Positions 16,771 through 26,683 of a stretch of DNA of 64,000 bases are shown piece by piece. Made by a program: the position numbers and the translations under genes. The stretch is from Domibacillus sp. DTU_2020_1001157_1_SI_ALB_TIR_016. Its GTDB lineage: Bacteria; Bacillota; Bacilli; Bacillales; Domibacillaceae. How positions within the stretch are numbered: the stretch's first letter is position 1; every line of letters begins with the position of its first letter. Location of the stretch: the NCBI RefSeq assembly GCF_032341995.1, contig NZ_CP135439.1:434001-498000 (forward strand). Direction: 5' to 3'. The notes below the pieces were generated by a model. The model did not search any database. It was given only the letters and a program-made list of their open reading frames with translations, and was not told the origin of the DNA.

Positions 16771-17652
16771 ATGAAAAAAGTAAAAAAAGCGATTATCCCA
16801 GCGGCAGGATTAGGTACAAGATTCCTCCCTGCTACAAAAGCGATGCCAAAAGAAATGCTACCAATTGTAGATAAGCCGACGATTCAATATATTGTCGAAG
16901 AAGCTGTAGCTTCCGGAATTGAAGACATCATTATTGTAACCGGCAAAGGAAAGCGTGCGATTGAAGACCATTTTGACCATGCATTTGAACTGGAAGAAAA
17001 CTTGATTCAAAAAGAGAAGTTTGACTTGCTTGCCAAAGTAAAAGAACCATCGAAAGTCGATATTCACTACATTCGTCAAAAGGAACCACAAGGTCTCGGC
17101 CATGCGGTCTGGTGTGCCCGTAAATTTATTGGTGACGAACCATTTGCCATATTGCTGGGTGATGACATTGTCCAAGCCGACACACCATGCTTACGTCAGC
17201 TCATGGATGAATACGAAGCGACGCAAGGCTCCGTCATAGGCGTCCAAACCGTACCTGACAACGAAACACATCGGTACGGAATCGTCGATGCAGGCACACA
17301 AACCGGCAGACGCTATAATGTCAACCATTTCATCGAAAAGCCAAAACAAGGTACAGCTCCATCGAACTTAGCGATCATGGGACGCTATATTCTGAAGCCT
17401 GAGATCTTCACCTTCTTAGACAAACAAGAACGCGGTGCCGGCGGCGAGATCCAACTGACCGATGCCATCCAGCAGCTGAATCAGCATCAGCCTATATATG
17501 CCTACGAATTCGAAGGGACGCGCTACGACGTCGGCGAAAAACTCGGCTTTATCAAAACAACCATCGACATCGCCATGCAAAACCAGGAATTAAAACAAGA
17601 CGTTCAGGCTTACCTGGAGCAAGTATTGAATAAGCTAAAACAACAAGCATAA
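16771..17652 (+). CDS. galU: UTP-glucose-1-phosphate uridylyltransferase (copy 1)
   Basis: 293 residues from ATG 16771, which has GGGGGA at proper spacing; an in-frame ATG at 16735 lacks one. [19 protein letters not shown] is the nucleotidyltransferase signature, followed by [18 protein letters not shown] and the FIEKP motif. It makes UDP-glucose for polymer, teichoic acid and glycolipid synthesis (GtaB/YngB type). A near-identical reading frame recurs at 55027-55947. A terminator follows, after which the base composition drops. Confidence 0.95.
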   Translation: MKKVKKAIIPAAGLGTRFLPATKAMPKEMLPIVDKPTIQYIVEEAVASGIEDIIIVTGKGKRAIEDHFDHAFELEENLIQKEKFDLLAKVKEPSKVDIHYIRQKEPQGLGHAVWCARKFIGDEPFAILLGDDIVQADTPCLRQLMDEYEATQGSVIGVQTVPDNETHRYGIVDAGTQTGRRYNVNHFIEKPKQGTAPSNLAIMGRYILKPEIFTFLDKQERGAGGEIQLTDAIQQLNQHQPIYAYEFEGTRYDVGEKLGFIKTTIDIAMQNQELKQDVQAYLEQVLNKLKQQA

Positions 17653-17658
17653 GAAAGC

Positions 17659-17705
17659 ACCCCCCTATTCCGTGAATTTTTTGGCAAGAAGAGGGGTTTT
17701 TTTAT
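17659..17705 (+). terminator. Terminator at the end of the conserved EPS head
   Basis: ACCCC ... GGGGT stem over a wide loop, followed by T7. It marks the boundary with the AT-rich island. Confidence 0.6.
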
Positions 17706-18105
17706 GAGGTGATTATATGTATCGATTCCAAAAGATTTACGCTCATTTACGTTTCTTTTCACCATTCAATCTGTCAGAAGTTTGACTATATTGAATGGTT
17801 GATGGGAACTAACTATCGAGATTAGATAACATGCTGAAAGCCTTGTAGAATAAGGATTTTGAGCGATTTCGGTGAGAATTATAGATTGATTGAATGGTAT
17901 ACATAATGGGAAGAAACTCGGTTGAGAGTGGTTTTATAGTGAATATCTATTTTGTATTTGCATGATAGATTGAATAGATATGACGAGGTGGATATAAGAC
18001 GTAGGTACATTCTTAGTGGTTTAGTAGTTAGTTGGAATGGGAGAGTAACAGATTCTAATTAAGCCCTAATCTACTAAAGAACAAATTTTAAAGGAGTGTA
18101 GCTGG
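17706..18105. other. AT-rich gap with inverted repeat
   Basis: No gene recognised. ACCATTCAAT (17761-17770) and ATTGAATGGT (17790-17799) form a perfect 10-bp inverted repeat. Related TTGAATGGT and TTGAATAGA words recur near 17890 and 17950. A 22-codon open frame behind GAGGTG (from 17717) is too short to judge. This is the left edge of the low-G+C island. Confidence 0.5.
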
Positions 18106-18735
18106 ATGTACATGAAGGTTAAAAGACTGATAGATATCATTCTTTCTTTAATTGGAATGATAGTATTATCACCGGTTTTTTTAATTCTAATTATTACTAT
18201 TAAGATTGAATCAAAAGGTCCAGTTCTATTTAAGCAAAAACGCATTGGTATCAACAAGACACATTTCAATATTTTGAAGTTTCGTACTATGAGAATAAAC
18301 ACGCCCAAAGACACTCCAACTCATTTATTAGAGAATCCAGAACAGTACATTACAAAGGTGGGCCAGTTTCTAAGAAAGACCTCACTTGATGAGCTTCCTC
18401 AGATTTGGAATATTTTTACTGGGAAGATGAGTATTATAGGGCCAAGACCGGCTTTGTGGAACCAGTATGATTTGATCGATGAAAGAGACAAATATGGTGC
18501 TAACAATGTACCACCTGGACTTACTGGTTGGGCGCAAATTAATGGACGTGATGAGCTTCCAATTGAAGTAAAGGCTAAGTTAGATGGCGAGTATGTTGAA
18601 AAGATTAGTCTCTGGATGGATGTTAAGTGTTTCTTTGGAACCATCTTGAGTGTAGTGAAGAGTGATGGGGTTGTTGAAGGTGGAACTGGTGTAAAGAAGG
18701 AAGTTGCAAGTACTAAGGAGACGGGATCTTCATGA
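18106..18735 (+). CDS. Undecaprenyl-phosphate sugar phosphotransferase (PglC/EpsL class)
   Basis: 209 residues. An N-terminal re-entrant membrane helix (IIDIILSLIGMIVLSPVFLI-like, residues 6-28) is followed by the Bac_transf core: SKGPVLFKQKRIG, FRTM, TKVGQFLRKTSLDELPQ and MSIIGPRPAL. This monotopic phosphoglycosyl transferase starts the repeat unit by placing a sugar-1-phosphate on undecaprenyl phosphate. It begins the island operon with AAGGAG 9 nt from ATG. A second enzyme of the class lies at 62028-62651. Confidence 0.93.
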   Translation: MYMKVKRLIDIILSLIGMIVLSPVFLILIITIKIESKGPVLFKQKRIGINKTHFNILKFRTMRINTPKDTPTHLLENPEQYITKVGQFLRKTSLDELPQIWNIFTGKMSIIGPRPALWNQYDLIDERDKYGANNVPPGLTGWAQINGRDELPIEVKAKLDGEYVEKISLWMDVKCFFGTILSVVKSDGVVEGGTGVKKEVASTKETGSS

Positions 18736-18763
18736 AAGTAAATAGAGTAATAGAGGTGTTGAA

Positions 18764-19663
18764 ATGCTTTTAGTCACAGGAATCACTGGTCATACGGGCA
18801 GATACTTTTTACAAGAACTAATTAATCATAAATATGAAGGCCCTATTCGGTGTATTGTCAGAGAAACTTCTAATACTTCACTCCTAGAAAAGAGTGGGTT
18901 AAATATAGAAAAAATTATTGGGGATTTAAATGATCCCGAATTCATTGATAAAGTGATGGATGGTGTTAATACTGTAATGCATATCTATAATATTCACCAT
19001 TCACCCATGATAGTTCAATCTGCTATTAAGAAAAAAGTAAAAAGAACTATATTAGTACACACCACAGGAATTTACTCGGAATTTAAGTATGCTTCTGAAG
19101 GGTACAAGAAAATCGAACAAAAAATCAATGAACTAAATAACGATCCTGAGTGTTTGACAAATATTACAATCCTAAGGCCTTCTATGATATATGGAGATCT
19201 TTGTGATAGAAATATGAGTAAGTTTATTAAGATGGTAGACAAAATCAGAATCCTGCCTATCATCAGTGGTGGAAATAGTTTAATCCAGCCAGTTAATGCT
19301 AGAGACTTAGGCAAAGCATTTTTTACTGTATTAATTTCACCGCAAGAAACTGCTGGTAAAGCTTATGATCTATCGGGAGAAAGGCCAATTAAAATGATTG
19401 ATGTTTTCAAATTAATAAGTAAAGAACTTAATAAAAAGACAATATTTATCAGCGTACCTTTGAGCTTAGGAGTGCTGATGGCAAAGATTCTTAAATTTCT
19501 AACGTTAGGACGAATTGATTTTATAGAGAAAGTACAAAGAATGGGAGAAAACAGAAGTTATTCTCACGATAATGCTACTAATGATTTTGGATATTCTCCC
19601 ATGACTTTTGAAAAAGGAATTCAAATAGAAGTGCAAGAGTACTTAGAGGAAAATAGAAATTAG
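18764..19663 (+). CDS. NAD(P)-binding atypical SDR / NmrA-like protein
   Basis: 299 residues starting LLVTGITGHTGRYFLQEL, a Rossmann GxxGxxG motif. The family signature YxxxK is not in its usual place; SEGYKKIEQKI is the nearest match. This suits the atypical SDR group seen beside EpsF-like glycosyltransferases in O-antigen and capsule clusters. A sugar 4-reductase or epimerase role is possible but unproven. The RBS is GAGGTG. The spacing to the next gene is short, so the genes are likely cotranscribed. Confidence 0.75.
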   Translation: MLLVTGITGHTGRYFLQELINHKYEGPIRCIVRETSNTSLLEKSGLNIEKIIGDLNDPEFIDKVMDGVNTVMHIYNIHHSPMIVQSAIKKKVKRTILVHTTGIYSEFKYASEGYKKIEQKINELNNDPECLTNITILRPSMIYGDLCDRNMSKFIKMVDKIRILPIISGGNSLIQPVNARDLGKAFFTVLISPQETAGKAYDLSGERPIKMIDVFKLISKELNKKTIFISVPLSLGVLMAKILKFLTLGRIDFIEKVQRMGENRSYSHDNATNDFGYSPMTFEKGIQIEVQEYLEENRN

Positions 19664-19686
19664 CCAATATGAGTAGGAGCATTGAT

Positions 19687-20796
19687 ATGAAAATAGCTAT
19701 ACTTTCAAGCCATACTTCATCATTGTTTTGGTTTCGTATGGATATGATGAAAGAATTTATAAAGAAAGGTCATACTGTTATTGCATTAGGCTCTGAGCCT
19801 GAAGCGGAATGGAAGAAAAAGTTTCAAGAATACAATATTGATTATAGGCAGCTATATGTTGAACGAAACGGTATGAATCCACTTAAAGATTTGAAAACCT
19901 TAAGGTCTCTTTATACATTCATGAAAAAGGAAAGACCTGACAAAGTGTTCGCATACCAAGCTAAAACAGTTGTTTATGGAAGTTTAGCAGCAAAGATAAA
20001 TGGTATTTCTGAAGTCTACCCTCTAATAGCTGGACTTGGTTCGATATTTAGAGGGAAAGGCTTCAAAAATAAAATAGTAAAAACAATAATGAAAATTGAA
20101 TACTGGGCTGCTTGTAAATCTAGTAAAAAGGTATTCTTTCAGAATCAAGATGATAAAAATGAGTTTATTTTAAACGGTTTAATACAGGACGATAAGACTG
20201 TTATTATAAATGGTTCCGGAGTAAATCTTGAAAAGTTCAAACCAACTCCATTACCACAAGAACCTGCCTTTCTTTTTATCGGAAGACTTATTAAAGATAA
20301 AGGAATAATGGAATATTTAGAAGCCTGTAAAGAGGTCAAAACAAAACATCCGCAGGTTCGCTGTTTATTAGTAGGACCTTTTGATAGCAACCCTTCTGCT
20401 TTAAAGCCAGAAGAACTGACCGCCTATGTAGATAGTGGAGTTATTGAATATTTTGGGGAACAAAATGATGTGAGACCATTCATCTCTCAATGTAGCACAT
20501 ATTTATTACCATCTTATCATGAAGGGACGCCCAAAACTGTACTAGAGGCTATGGCCATGGGAAGGCCTATCATTACGACTGATTCTCCTGGTTGTAGAGA
20601 GACTGTTATTGAAGGGTTAAATGGATATTTGGTAAAAGTAAAAGATACCCAGGGGCTCATAAGTAAGATGGAGTACTTAATATCTAACCAACATATTTGC
20701 AAAAACATGGGGGAAGAAAGCGCGAAGATCGCAAGCGAAAAATATGACGTGAAGATTGTTAATCAATCGGTTATGAAGGAAATGGGAATAATATGA
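19687..20796 (+). CDS. Glycosyltransferase family 4 (i1)
   Basis: 369 residues from ATG 19687, 7 nt after AGGAG; an in-frame ATG at 19669 has no ribosome site. GT-B fold: the N-terminal acceptor half begins KIAILSSHTSSLFWFRMDM, and the C-terminal nucleotide-sugar half holds FLFIGRLIKDKGIMEYLEA and the E-x7-E motif in YHEGTPKTVLEAMAMGRPI. It adds one sugar to the lipid-linked repeat unit on the cytosolic face. The WffM/PglA-like N-terminus suggests action early, right after the priming transferase. Confidence 0.9.
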   Translation: MKIAILSSHTSSLFWFRMDMMKEFIKKGHTVIALGSEPEAEWKKKFQEYNIDYRQLYVERNGMNPLKDLKTLRSLYTFMKKERPDKVFAYQAKTVVYGSLAAKINGISEVYPLIAGLGSIFRGKGFKNKIVKTIMKIEYWAACKSSKKVFFQNQDDKNEFILNGLIQDDKTVIINGSGVNLEKFKPTPLPQEPAFLFIGRLIKDKGIMEYLEACKEVKTKHPQVRCLLVGPFDSNPSALKPEELTAYVDSGVIEYFGEQNDVRPFISQCSTYLLPSYHEGTPKTVLEAMAMGRPIITTDSPGCRETVIEGLNGYLVKVKDTQGLISKMEYLISNQHICKNMGEESAKIASEKYDVKIVNQSVMKEMGII

Positions 20797-20812
20797 AAAA
20801 GGAGAATTCAAT

Positions 20813-22195
20813 GTGAACTTATATCAAAAGATTGTTAATAGAGAAGAAAAAATTTCATTAGTTGGACTTGGCTATGTTGGCATGCCGATAGCTGTTGCTT
20901 TTGCAAAAAAGGCTGATGTGATTGGTTTTGACGTAAACAAACAAAAAGTTGATCTATATAAAAATGGTATAGATCCCACTAAAGAGGTTGGCAATGATGT
21001 AATCAAAAATACTACTGTTCATTTTACTTCAGACGAAGCTAGTCTCAGGGAGGCGAAGTTTCATATTGTAGCCGTGCCAACGCCAGTAAAAGATGATCAT
21101 ACACCTGATTTAACACCGATAGAATTTGCGAGCCGCACGTTGGGGAGAAACCTGACAAAAGGTTCTATAGTTGTCTTTGAATCTACTGTGTTTCCTGGTG
21201 TAACTGAAGATATCTGTGTTCCAATATTAGAAAAAGAATCCGGATTAAAGTGTGGTGTAGATTTTAAAGTTGGTTATTCACCAGAAAGAATTAATCCCGG
21301 TGATAAAGTTCATAGACTAGAGACCATTATAAAAGTTGTATCAGGTCAAGATGAAGAAACTTTAGATATTGTTGCGAGAGTGTATGAGTTAGTTGTTGAT
21401 GCTGGTATTTATAAAGCGCAAAGTATTAAAGTAGCTGAGGCTGCAAAGGTCATAGAGAATTCACAACGTGATATTAATATTGCCTTTATGAATGAACTTT
21501 CTATCATATTTAATAAAATGGGAATTGATACAAAAGCTGTACTTGAAGCAGCGGGAACGAAGTGGAACTTCCTTAATTTCTCTCCAGGACTAGTTGGTGG
21601 TCACTGTATTGGGGTTGATCCATATTACCTCACGTATAAAGCAGAACAAATGGGTTACCATTCCCAAATCATACTTTCAGGAAGAAAGATAAATGATGAT
21701 ATGGGCAAATATGTTGCTGAAAGTACAGTAAAGAAAATGATTAAAGCTAATAAGCATATAAATGGTGCGAAAGTAGCTATATTTGGTGTTACGTTTAAAG
21801 AGAACTGTCCCGATGTTCGAAATACAAAAGTAGTCGACGTAATAAAAGAATTAGAAGAGTACGGAGTAGACGTCAAAGTTGTAGATCCTGCAGCGGATAA
21901 AGAAGATTTATGGCGTGAATATAGAATCAATCTTTGTGAAGTAGAAGATATTAAAGAGATGGATGCAGTAATATTCGCCGTTCCACATGATGAATTTAAA
22001 GCTATTCAACTGGAAGATGTAAAAACGATGTTTGGGACAACTGGATATGTAAATTCAGAAGTTGTGAATGAAGTAGCTGCATCATCAGAGTTTGATATAG
22101 ACAATGATAGAAAAGATTGCGTACTAATGGATCTCAAAGGAATGTTTAATAGAAAAGAAGCAGACGATGCTGGATTTATATATTGGAGGTTATGA
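20813..22195 (+). CDS. UDP-N-acetylhexosamine 6-dehydrogenase (TviB/WbpA class)
   Basis: 460 residues from GTG 20813 with AAGGAG 8 nt upstream. The NAD-binding motif is VGLGYVGMPIA (about 17-27). The central domain and the catalytic Cys265 in GGHCIGVDPYYL are intact, as is the C-terminal UDP-binding domain (FKENCPDVRNTKV). It oxidises UDP-GlcNAc or UDP-GalNAc at C6 to the uronate. The TviC-type epimerase is the next gene, so a UDP-GalNAcA product is the likely purpose. Confidence 0.93.
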   Translation: MNLYQKIVNREEKISLVGLGYVGMPIAVAFAKKADVIGFDVNKQKVDLYKNGIDPTKEVGNDVIKNTTVHFTSDEASLREAKFHIVAVPTPVKDDHTPDLTPIEFASRTLGRNLTKGSIVVFESTVFPGVTEDICVPILEKESGLKCGVDFKVGYSPERINPGDKVHRLETIIKVVSGQDEETLDIVARVYELVVDAGIYKAQSIKVAEAAKVIENSQRDINIAFMNELSIIFNKMGIDTKAVLEAAGTKWNFLNFSPGLVGGHCIGVDPYYLTYKAEQMGYHSQIILSGRKINDDMGKYVAESTVKKMIKANKHINGAKVAIFGVTFKENCPDVRNTKVVDVIKELEEYGVDVKVVDPAADKEDLWREYRINLCEVEDIKEMDAVIFAVPHDEFKAIQLEDVKTMFGTTGYVNSEVVNEVAASSEFDIDNDRKDCVLMDLKGMFNRKEADDAGFIYWRL

Positions 22196-22198
22196 AAA

Positions 22199-23173
22199 AT
22201 GGGATATAAAAATATAAATTTTCCAGAGGGTAGTAAATTCTTAGTTACTGGCTCAGCAGGTTTTATTGGTTCCAATTTAGTCGAAGCCATACTTAAATTA
22301 GGCTATAAAGTTAGAGGGCTTGATAATTTTTCAACTGGGAAAAAAGAAAATGTAGAAGAATATTTAGATAATCCAGATTACGAATTTATCGAAGGAGATA
22401 TCCGGGATCTTGACACATGTATGAAAGCTTGTGAGGGAATCGATTATGTTTTAAATCAAGCCGCATGGGGGAGCGTTCCAAGAAGTATTGAGATGCCTTT
22501 GTTTTATGAAGAGGTAAATATAAAAGGTACTTTAAATATGATGGAAGCCGCAAGGCAAACAGGTGTAAAGAAATTTGTTTATGCTTCTAGTTCATCAGTG
22601 TATGGAGACGAGCCCAATCTTCCAAAAACAGAGGGAAGAGAGGGTAACGTATTATCCCCTTATGCACTTACAAAAAAAGTAGATGAAGAATATGGAAAAC
22701 TTTATACAAAATTGTATGGGCTTGATACTTATGGTATGCGTTATTTTAATGTGTTTGGTAGAAGACAAGACCCTAATGGTGCTTATGCAGCGGTAATTCC
22801 AAAATTTATTAAACAGTTACTTAATGATGAGCAACCAACTATTAATGGTGATGGAAAGCAGAGTAGAGATTTTACTTACATCGAGAATGTAATAGAGGCT
22901 AACTTGAAAGCTTGTAATGCATCTCATGAAGCAGCAGGACAAGCCTATAATATTGCTTATGGTGGAAGAGAGTTTTTGATTGATATCTACACCCATTTGT
23001 TGAATGCATTAGGAAAAGATATTCAACCGATTTTTGGACCTGATCGAAAAGGTGATATTAAGCATAGTAATGCTGATATAAGCAAAGCAAAAGAAATGTT
23101 GGGATATAATCCAGATTGGAGTTTTGAGCGAGGTATTGAGGCTGCTATACAGTGGTATAAGGAGAACCTATAA
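22199..23173 (+). CDS. UDP-GlcNAc(A) 4-epimerase (TviC/WbpP class)
   Basis: 324 residues of extended SDR. The Rossmann motif is VTGSAGFIGSNLVE, the catalytic Ser/Tyr/Lys are in YASSSSVYGD and SPYALTKKVDE, and the substrate loop RYFNVFGRRQDPNGAYAA is typical of the WbpP/TviC group that prefers N-acetylated substrates. It begins 3 bp after the dehydrogenase stop and overlaps the next gene by one base, so the genes form one translational unit. With the dehydrogenase it supplies an N-acetylgalactosaminuronic acid donor. Confidence 0.92.
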   Translation: MGYKNINFPEGSKFLVTGSAGFIGSNLVEAILKLGYKVRGLDNFSTGKKENVEEYLDNPDYEFIEGDIRDLDTCMKACEGIDYVLNQAAWGSVPRSIEMPLFYEEVNIKGTLNMMEAARQTGVKKFVYASSSSVYGDEPNLPKTEGREGNVLSPYALTKKVDEEYGKLYTKLYGLDTYGMRYFNVFGRRQDPNGAYAAVIPKFIKQLLNDEQPTINGDGKQSRDFTYIENVIEANLKACNASHEAAGQAYNIAYGGREFLIDIYTHLLNALGKDIQPIFGPDRKGDIKHSNADISKAKEMLGYNPDWSFERGIEAAIQWYKENL

Positions 23174-24312
23174 TGTCTGAACCATTAAGAGTTTTGCAGG
23201 TATTTGCTGAAATGAATAGAGGCGGTGCAGAAACTATGATAATGAATCTGTACCGCAATATTAATCGTTCAAAGGTTCAGTTTGACTTCGTCGTCCATAC
23301 TAAAAATAAATGTGCTTTCGATGATGAGATTAGGTCAATGGGTGGGAATATTTATAATGTTCCCGCCTATAGTGGGAGAAATCATTTTGAATATAAAAAA
23401 GCTTGGGAGAGTTTTTTTAAAGAGCATCCAGAATATAAGGTTATTCATGGTCATGTAAGAAGTACAGCATCAATTTACCTTAATACAGCAAAAAAGTATG
23501 GATTAACAACCATAGCACATAGTCATAACACTTCCTCGGGATCAGGTATATCAGCATTCGTGAAAAATTTATTACAATATCAAATCAGGTATATTGCTGA
23601 TTACCTTTTTGCGTGTTCTCAAAATGCTGGAACATGGTTATTTGGAGAAAAGGCATGTAAAAATGATAATTTTTTTATTTTAAATAATGCTATAGAAGCA
23701 AAAAAGTTTGTCTTAAATAAGGATATTCGAGACAAAAAAAGAAAAGAACTTCAACTAGAAGATTTTTTCGTTGTAGGTCATATTGGAAGGTTCCATCCGC
23801 AAAAAAATCATACTTTTATAGTTGATATTTTTAAAGAGATAAGTGAGAAAAACAGCAAAGTGAAACTATTGCTGGTTGGAGAAGGAACTTTACGAGAAGA
23901 AATTGAGAAGAAGGTTAATAACCTAGGGTTAAGTGATAAAGTTATTTTTACTGGTGTAAGACCAGATATACCAGAACTTCTTCAGGCAATGGATGTATTT
24001 TTATTTCCATCCCTTTTTGAAGGATTGCCAGTTACATTAGTAGAAGCACAAGCTTCCGGAATCAAAATATTTGCATCGGATACTATATCAAAAGAAGCAG
24101 CTATTACTGATTTAATAAATTATTATTCCTTAAACTCAACATCAGTTGAATGGGCAAATAATATTTTGAAAAGTAAATACTCAATTAAAAGGAAGAATTA
24201 TTTATCTGAAATCGAAAATGCCAATTATGATATAGAAAAAAATTCATTATGGCTTGAAGAATTCTATAAGAACATTATATTGAAACAAGAAATGGGAGTA
24301 AATAATGGATAA
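23173..24312 (+). CDS. Glycosyltransferase family 4 (i2), EpsF-like
   Basis: 379 residues. The opening RVLQVFAEMNRGGAETMIM and the donor-site motif PSLFEGLPVTLVEAQASGI define a GT4 enzyme of the EpsF type. HGHVRSTASIYLNTAKKYG and IAHSHNT match the acceptor half of that group. It starts on the TAATG overlap of the epimerase and overlaps the next gene by 8 bp. It is similar in layout to the enzyme at 26684-27778. The donor sugar cannot be read from the sequence. Confidence 0.9.
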   Translation: MSEPLRVLQVFAEMNRGGAETMIMNLYRNINRSKVQFDFVVHTKNKCAFDDEIRSMGGNIYNVPAYSGRNHFEYKKAWESFFKEHPEYKVIHGHVRSTASIYLNTAKKYGLTTIAHSHNTSSGSGISAFVKNLLQYQIRYIADYLFACSQNAGTWLFGEKACKNDNFFILNNAIEAKKFVLNKDIRDKKRKELQLEDFFVVGHIGRFHPQKNHTFIVDIFKEISEKNSKVKLLLVGEGTLREEIEKKVNNLGLSDKVIFTGVRPDIPELLQAMDVFLFPSLFEGLPVTLVEAQASGIKIFASDTISKEAAITDLINYYSLNSTSVEWANNILKSKYSIKRKNYLSEIENANYDIEKNSLWLEEFYKNIILKQEMGVNNG

Positions 24313-25450
24313 AAAAATGATATATGTTCTAAATCATTATTCAAGTAAATCTGTTCAACATTTTTATCATGTATTAAATCTACTAATTACTATGGCGGAT
24401 AAAGGTGTGAAAATAGCACTGATAATCGAAAAGTGTGATGATATTCCTTCTATAAATCATAAGAACATCGAAGTAATCTGCCAAAAGGAAAAAAATAAAT
24501 TCAAAAGAGTAATTGAACTATATACTATTTTGACTAATTTAATAAAAAATGGATACAAGAAAATATATGTCAGAATTACTTTAAACTCAGCAATTATTTC
24601 AATTATTTCGTCAAGGTTACATGGGGCTGAAACATTTTATTGGCATAGCGGAACTACTCACGAAGTAGATATGGATCAGAATTTTTTTAAAAAGTTAAAA
24701 TGGCTATTGCTTTCATACTCTAAATTTTGGTTTGTAAAGAAAAGTGTAAGTTATTTTGTTACTGGTCCAGAGTCAATGATTGATTACTATGTTAATGAAT
24801 TGAAAATCAAAAGAGAGAAAATGTTACTACTGTATAATGATATAGACATAAAAAGGTTTAACACCCCTTCCGTAGAAGAAAAACAGAAGATTAAAGAACG
24901 CTTAGGATTTAATTCTTCCGAAAAAATTATTCTTATGGTCCATAGATTGTCACCGGTAAGAAAAACAGATCTTTATATTCCTTATATTATGGAGGATGAG
25001 TCATTAACTGATCATAATGCAACATTAGTAATAATAGGTGAAGGGCCGGAAAAAGCAAATCTTGAATATTTAATAAAAAAATCTCCTGCAAATAATAGAA
25101 TTAAACTATTAGGTTCAAAACCAAATAGAGAGGTTCAAGAATATTATAGAGCTGCGGATATATTCATAAACCCTTCTTATACAGAGGGGTTTCCACGTGT
25201 TGTAATAGAAGCGATGGCATGTGGGCTCCCAATCGTAGCTACAGATGCTGGAGGGACTAATGATATCTTTGAAAACTTACAAAAACAATATGTAGTTCCT
25301 AAAAAGGATAGAAAAATGTTCCGAGATAAGCTTAGTACTTTAATGGGTGATGAGGCAAAATTGGCAGAATTATCGAAAGAAAATTTAAGAACTGTTCAAA
25401 AGTATTCAACAGAAGCAGTAAGTGATATGTATATAGAAAGGATATTTTAA
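24305..25450 (+). CDS. Glycosyltransferase family 4 (i3)
   Basis: 381 residues. The C-terminal half carries ILMVHRLSPVRKTDLYIPY and PSYTEGFPRVVIEAMACGL, the GT4 donor site. The N-terminal half is diverged and Lys-rich (FYWHSGTTHEVD). It overlaps its predecessor by 8 bp and ends one base before the next start, so it belongs to the same operon. Strong codon bias towards A/T matches the rest of the island. Confidence 0.88.
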   Translation: MDKKMIYVLNHYSSKSVQHFYHVLNLLITMADKGVKIALIIEKCDDIPSINHKNIEVICQKEKNKFKRVIELYTILTNLIKNGYKKIYVRITLNSAIISIISSRLHGAETFYWHSGTTHEVDMDQNFFKKLKWLLLSYSKFWFVKKSVSYFVTGPESMIDYYVNELKIKREKMLLLYNDIDIKRFNTPSVEEKQKIKERLGFNSSEKIILMVHRLSPVRKTDLYIPYIMEDESLTDHNATLVIIGEGPEKANLEYLIKKSPANNRIKLLGSKPNREVQEYYRAADIFINPSYTEGFPRVVIEAMACGLPIVATDAGGTNDIFENLQKQYVVPKKDRKMFRDKLSTLMGDEAKLAELSKENLRTVQKYSTEAVSDMYIERIF

Positions 25451-26548
25451 ATGAAGAGGTTACTTCACATAAGCCCTAACGAATTTCCAAAATTAAGTGT
25501 TAATCATGCAACCAAAAAGATTTGGTGTGAACTTGCAAAGGACTTTGATCAATACCATATTTTAGCCAGGTCAAAAGATAATAGATTCCATACCTATAAA
25601 GAAGGAAATATATTCTTACATTTGGTACCTAATCTTAGTAAATCGAGGTCTTTCTTTTTTACAAGCTTATATATGATTAAGATAATTCGTAAATACAATA
25701 TCAATACAATATTATCGCAGTGTCCTCTAGTAGGTGGATTTATTGCAACGCTTATATCGAAAGCAACAAAAATCCCATTAATGGTTGAGATACACGGAAT
25801 GGAATACTTTAGAGTATTAGATAGTAATAAAGTATACAATAGGATTATTGCAAAAATGATTAGGTATTCTTTTGCAAATGCAAAAAAAGTACGTTCATTA
25901 AGTAAGAAGATGACAGATATGTTAATTGAACGCAATGTTGAGGCAAATATAGTTGAGATTCCCAATAGAGTTAATTGTAAATTGTTTAATAAGCCTAAAT
26001 GTAACAATTCGTTAAATCAAAGAATTAAAGTAGTAAGTGTTGGTAGATTTGTTTGGGAAAAAGCGTATGACATTGCTATTAAAGCAATTATAGAATTGCA
26101 ACAAAAATATGATTTAGAGTTAACATTAATTGGTGGAGGTCCGCTTTTGGATGAATATAAAAAATTAGTTAAAGACCATAAAAATATCAACTTTGTAACA
26201 TGGGTCCCACAAGAAAAGTTTGTTCCCATTCTAAATCAATCAGATATATATATCCAACCCTCCATAAGTGAAGGCATGCCAAGAACTATACTAGAAGCAA
26301 TGGCATTAAGATTACCTGTTATTGTAAGTGATGTTGGTGCTATCTCCGGGATTATTAACAATAAAATTAATGGATTGCTTATTGAACCAGGTAAAATAGA
26401 ATCATTAATAGAAGCAATAGAAGAATTAATTAGTAATCCTCAACTTAGGAAAGACATTGCAAATAATGGATATGAAAATGCAACTACTAAGTATGAATGG
26501 AATGTCGTCTTTGAAAAATATAGGTCAGAATTAATAAATATGAAATAA
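25451..26548 (+). CDS. Glycosyltransferase family 4 (i4)
   Basis: 365 residues. GT-B signature elements: VEIHGMEYFRV in the acceptor half, VVSVGRFVWEKAYDIAIKA and PSISEGMPRTILEAMALRL in the donor half. It begins directly after the stop of i3. A 135-bp AT-rich gap without visible terminator separates it from the next transferase. Confidence 0.88.
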   Translation: MKRLLHISPNEFPKLSVNHATKKIWCELAKDFDQYHILARSKDNRFHTYKEGNIFLHLVPNLSKSRSFFFTSLYMIKIIRKYNINTILSQCPLVGGFIATLISKATKIPLMVEIHGMEYFRVLDSNKVYNRIIAKMIRYSFANAKKVRSLSKKMTDMLIERNVEANIVEIPNRVNCKLFNKPKCNNSLNQRIKVVSVGRFVWEKAYDIAIKAIIELQQKYDLELTLIGGGPLLDEYKKLVKDHKNINFVTWVPQEKFVPILNQSDIYIQPSISEGMPRTILEAMALRLPVIVSDVGAISGIINNKINGLLIEPGKIESLIEAIEELISNPQLRKDIANNGYENATTKYEWNVVFEKYRSELINMK

Positions 26549-26683
26549 ATGTTATATATTTTAATAATATTAGTGACTAGTTAATGTATTTAGAATTTGT
26601 ATTAAAATTATTTTGCATGAAAGTGGTTTTATGATTTAAATTGTACTGATTATATAGTAAAAAGATTTTGTAGGTGATGAATT

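Noticed and set aside
18066..18314. Minus-strand ORF over the sugar transferase start
   Set aside because: Antisense shadow of a well-supported gene, without ribosome site.
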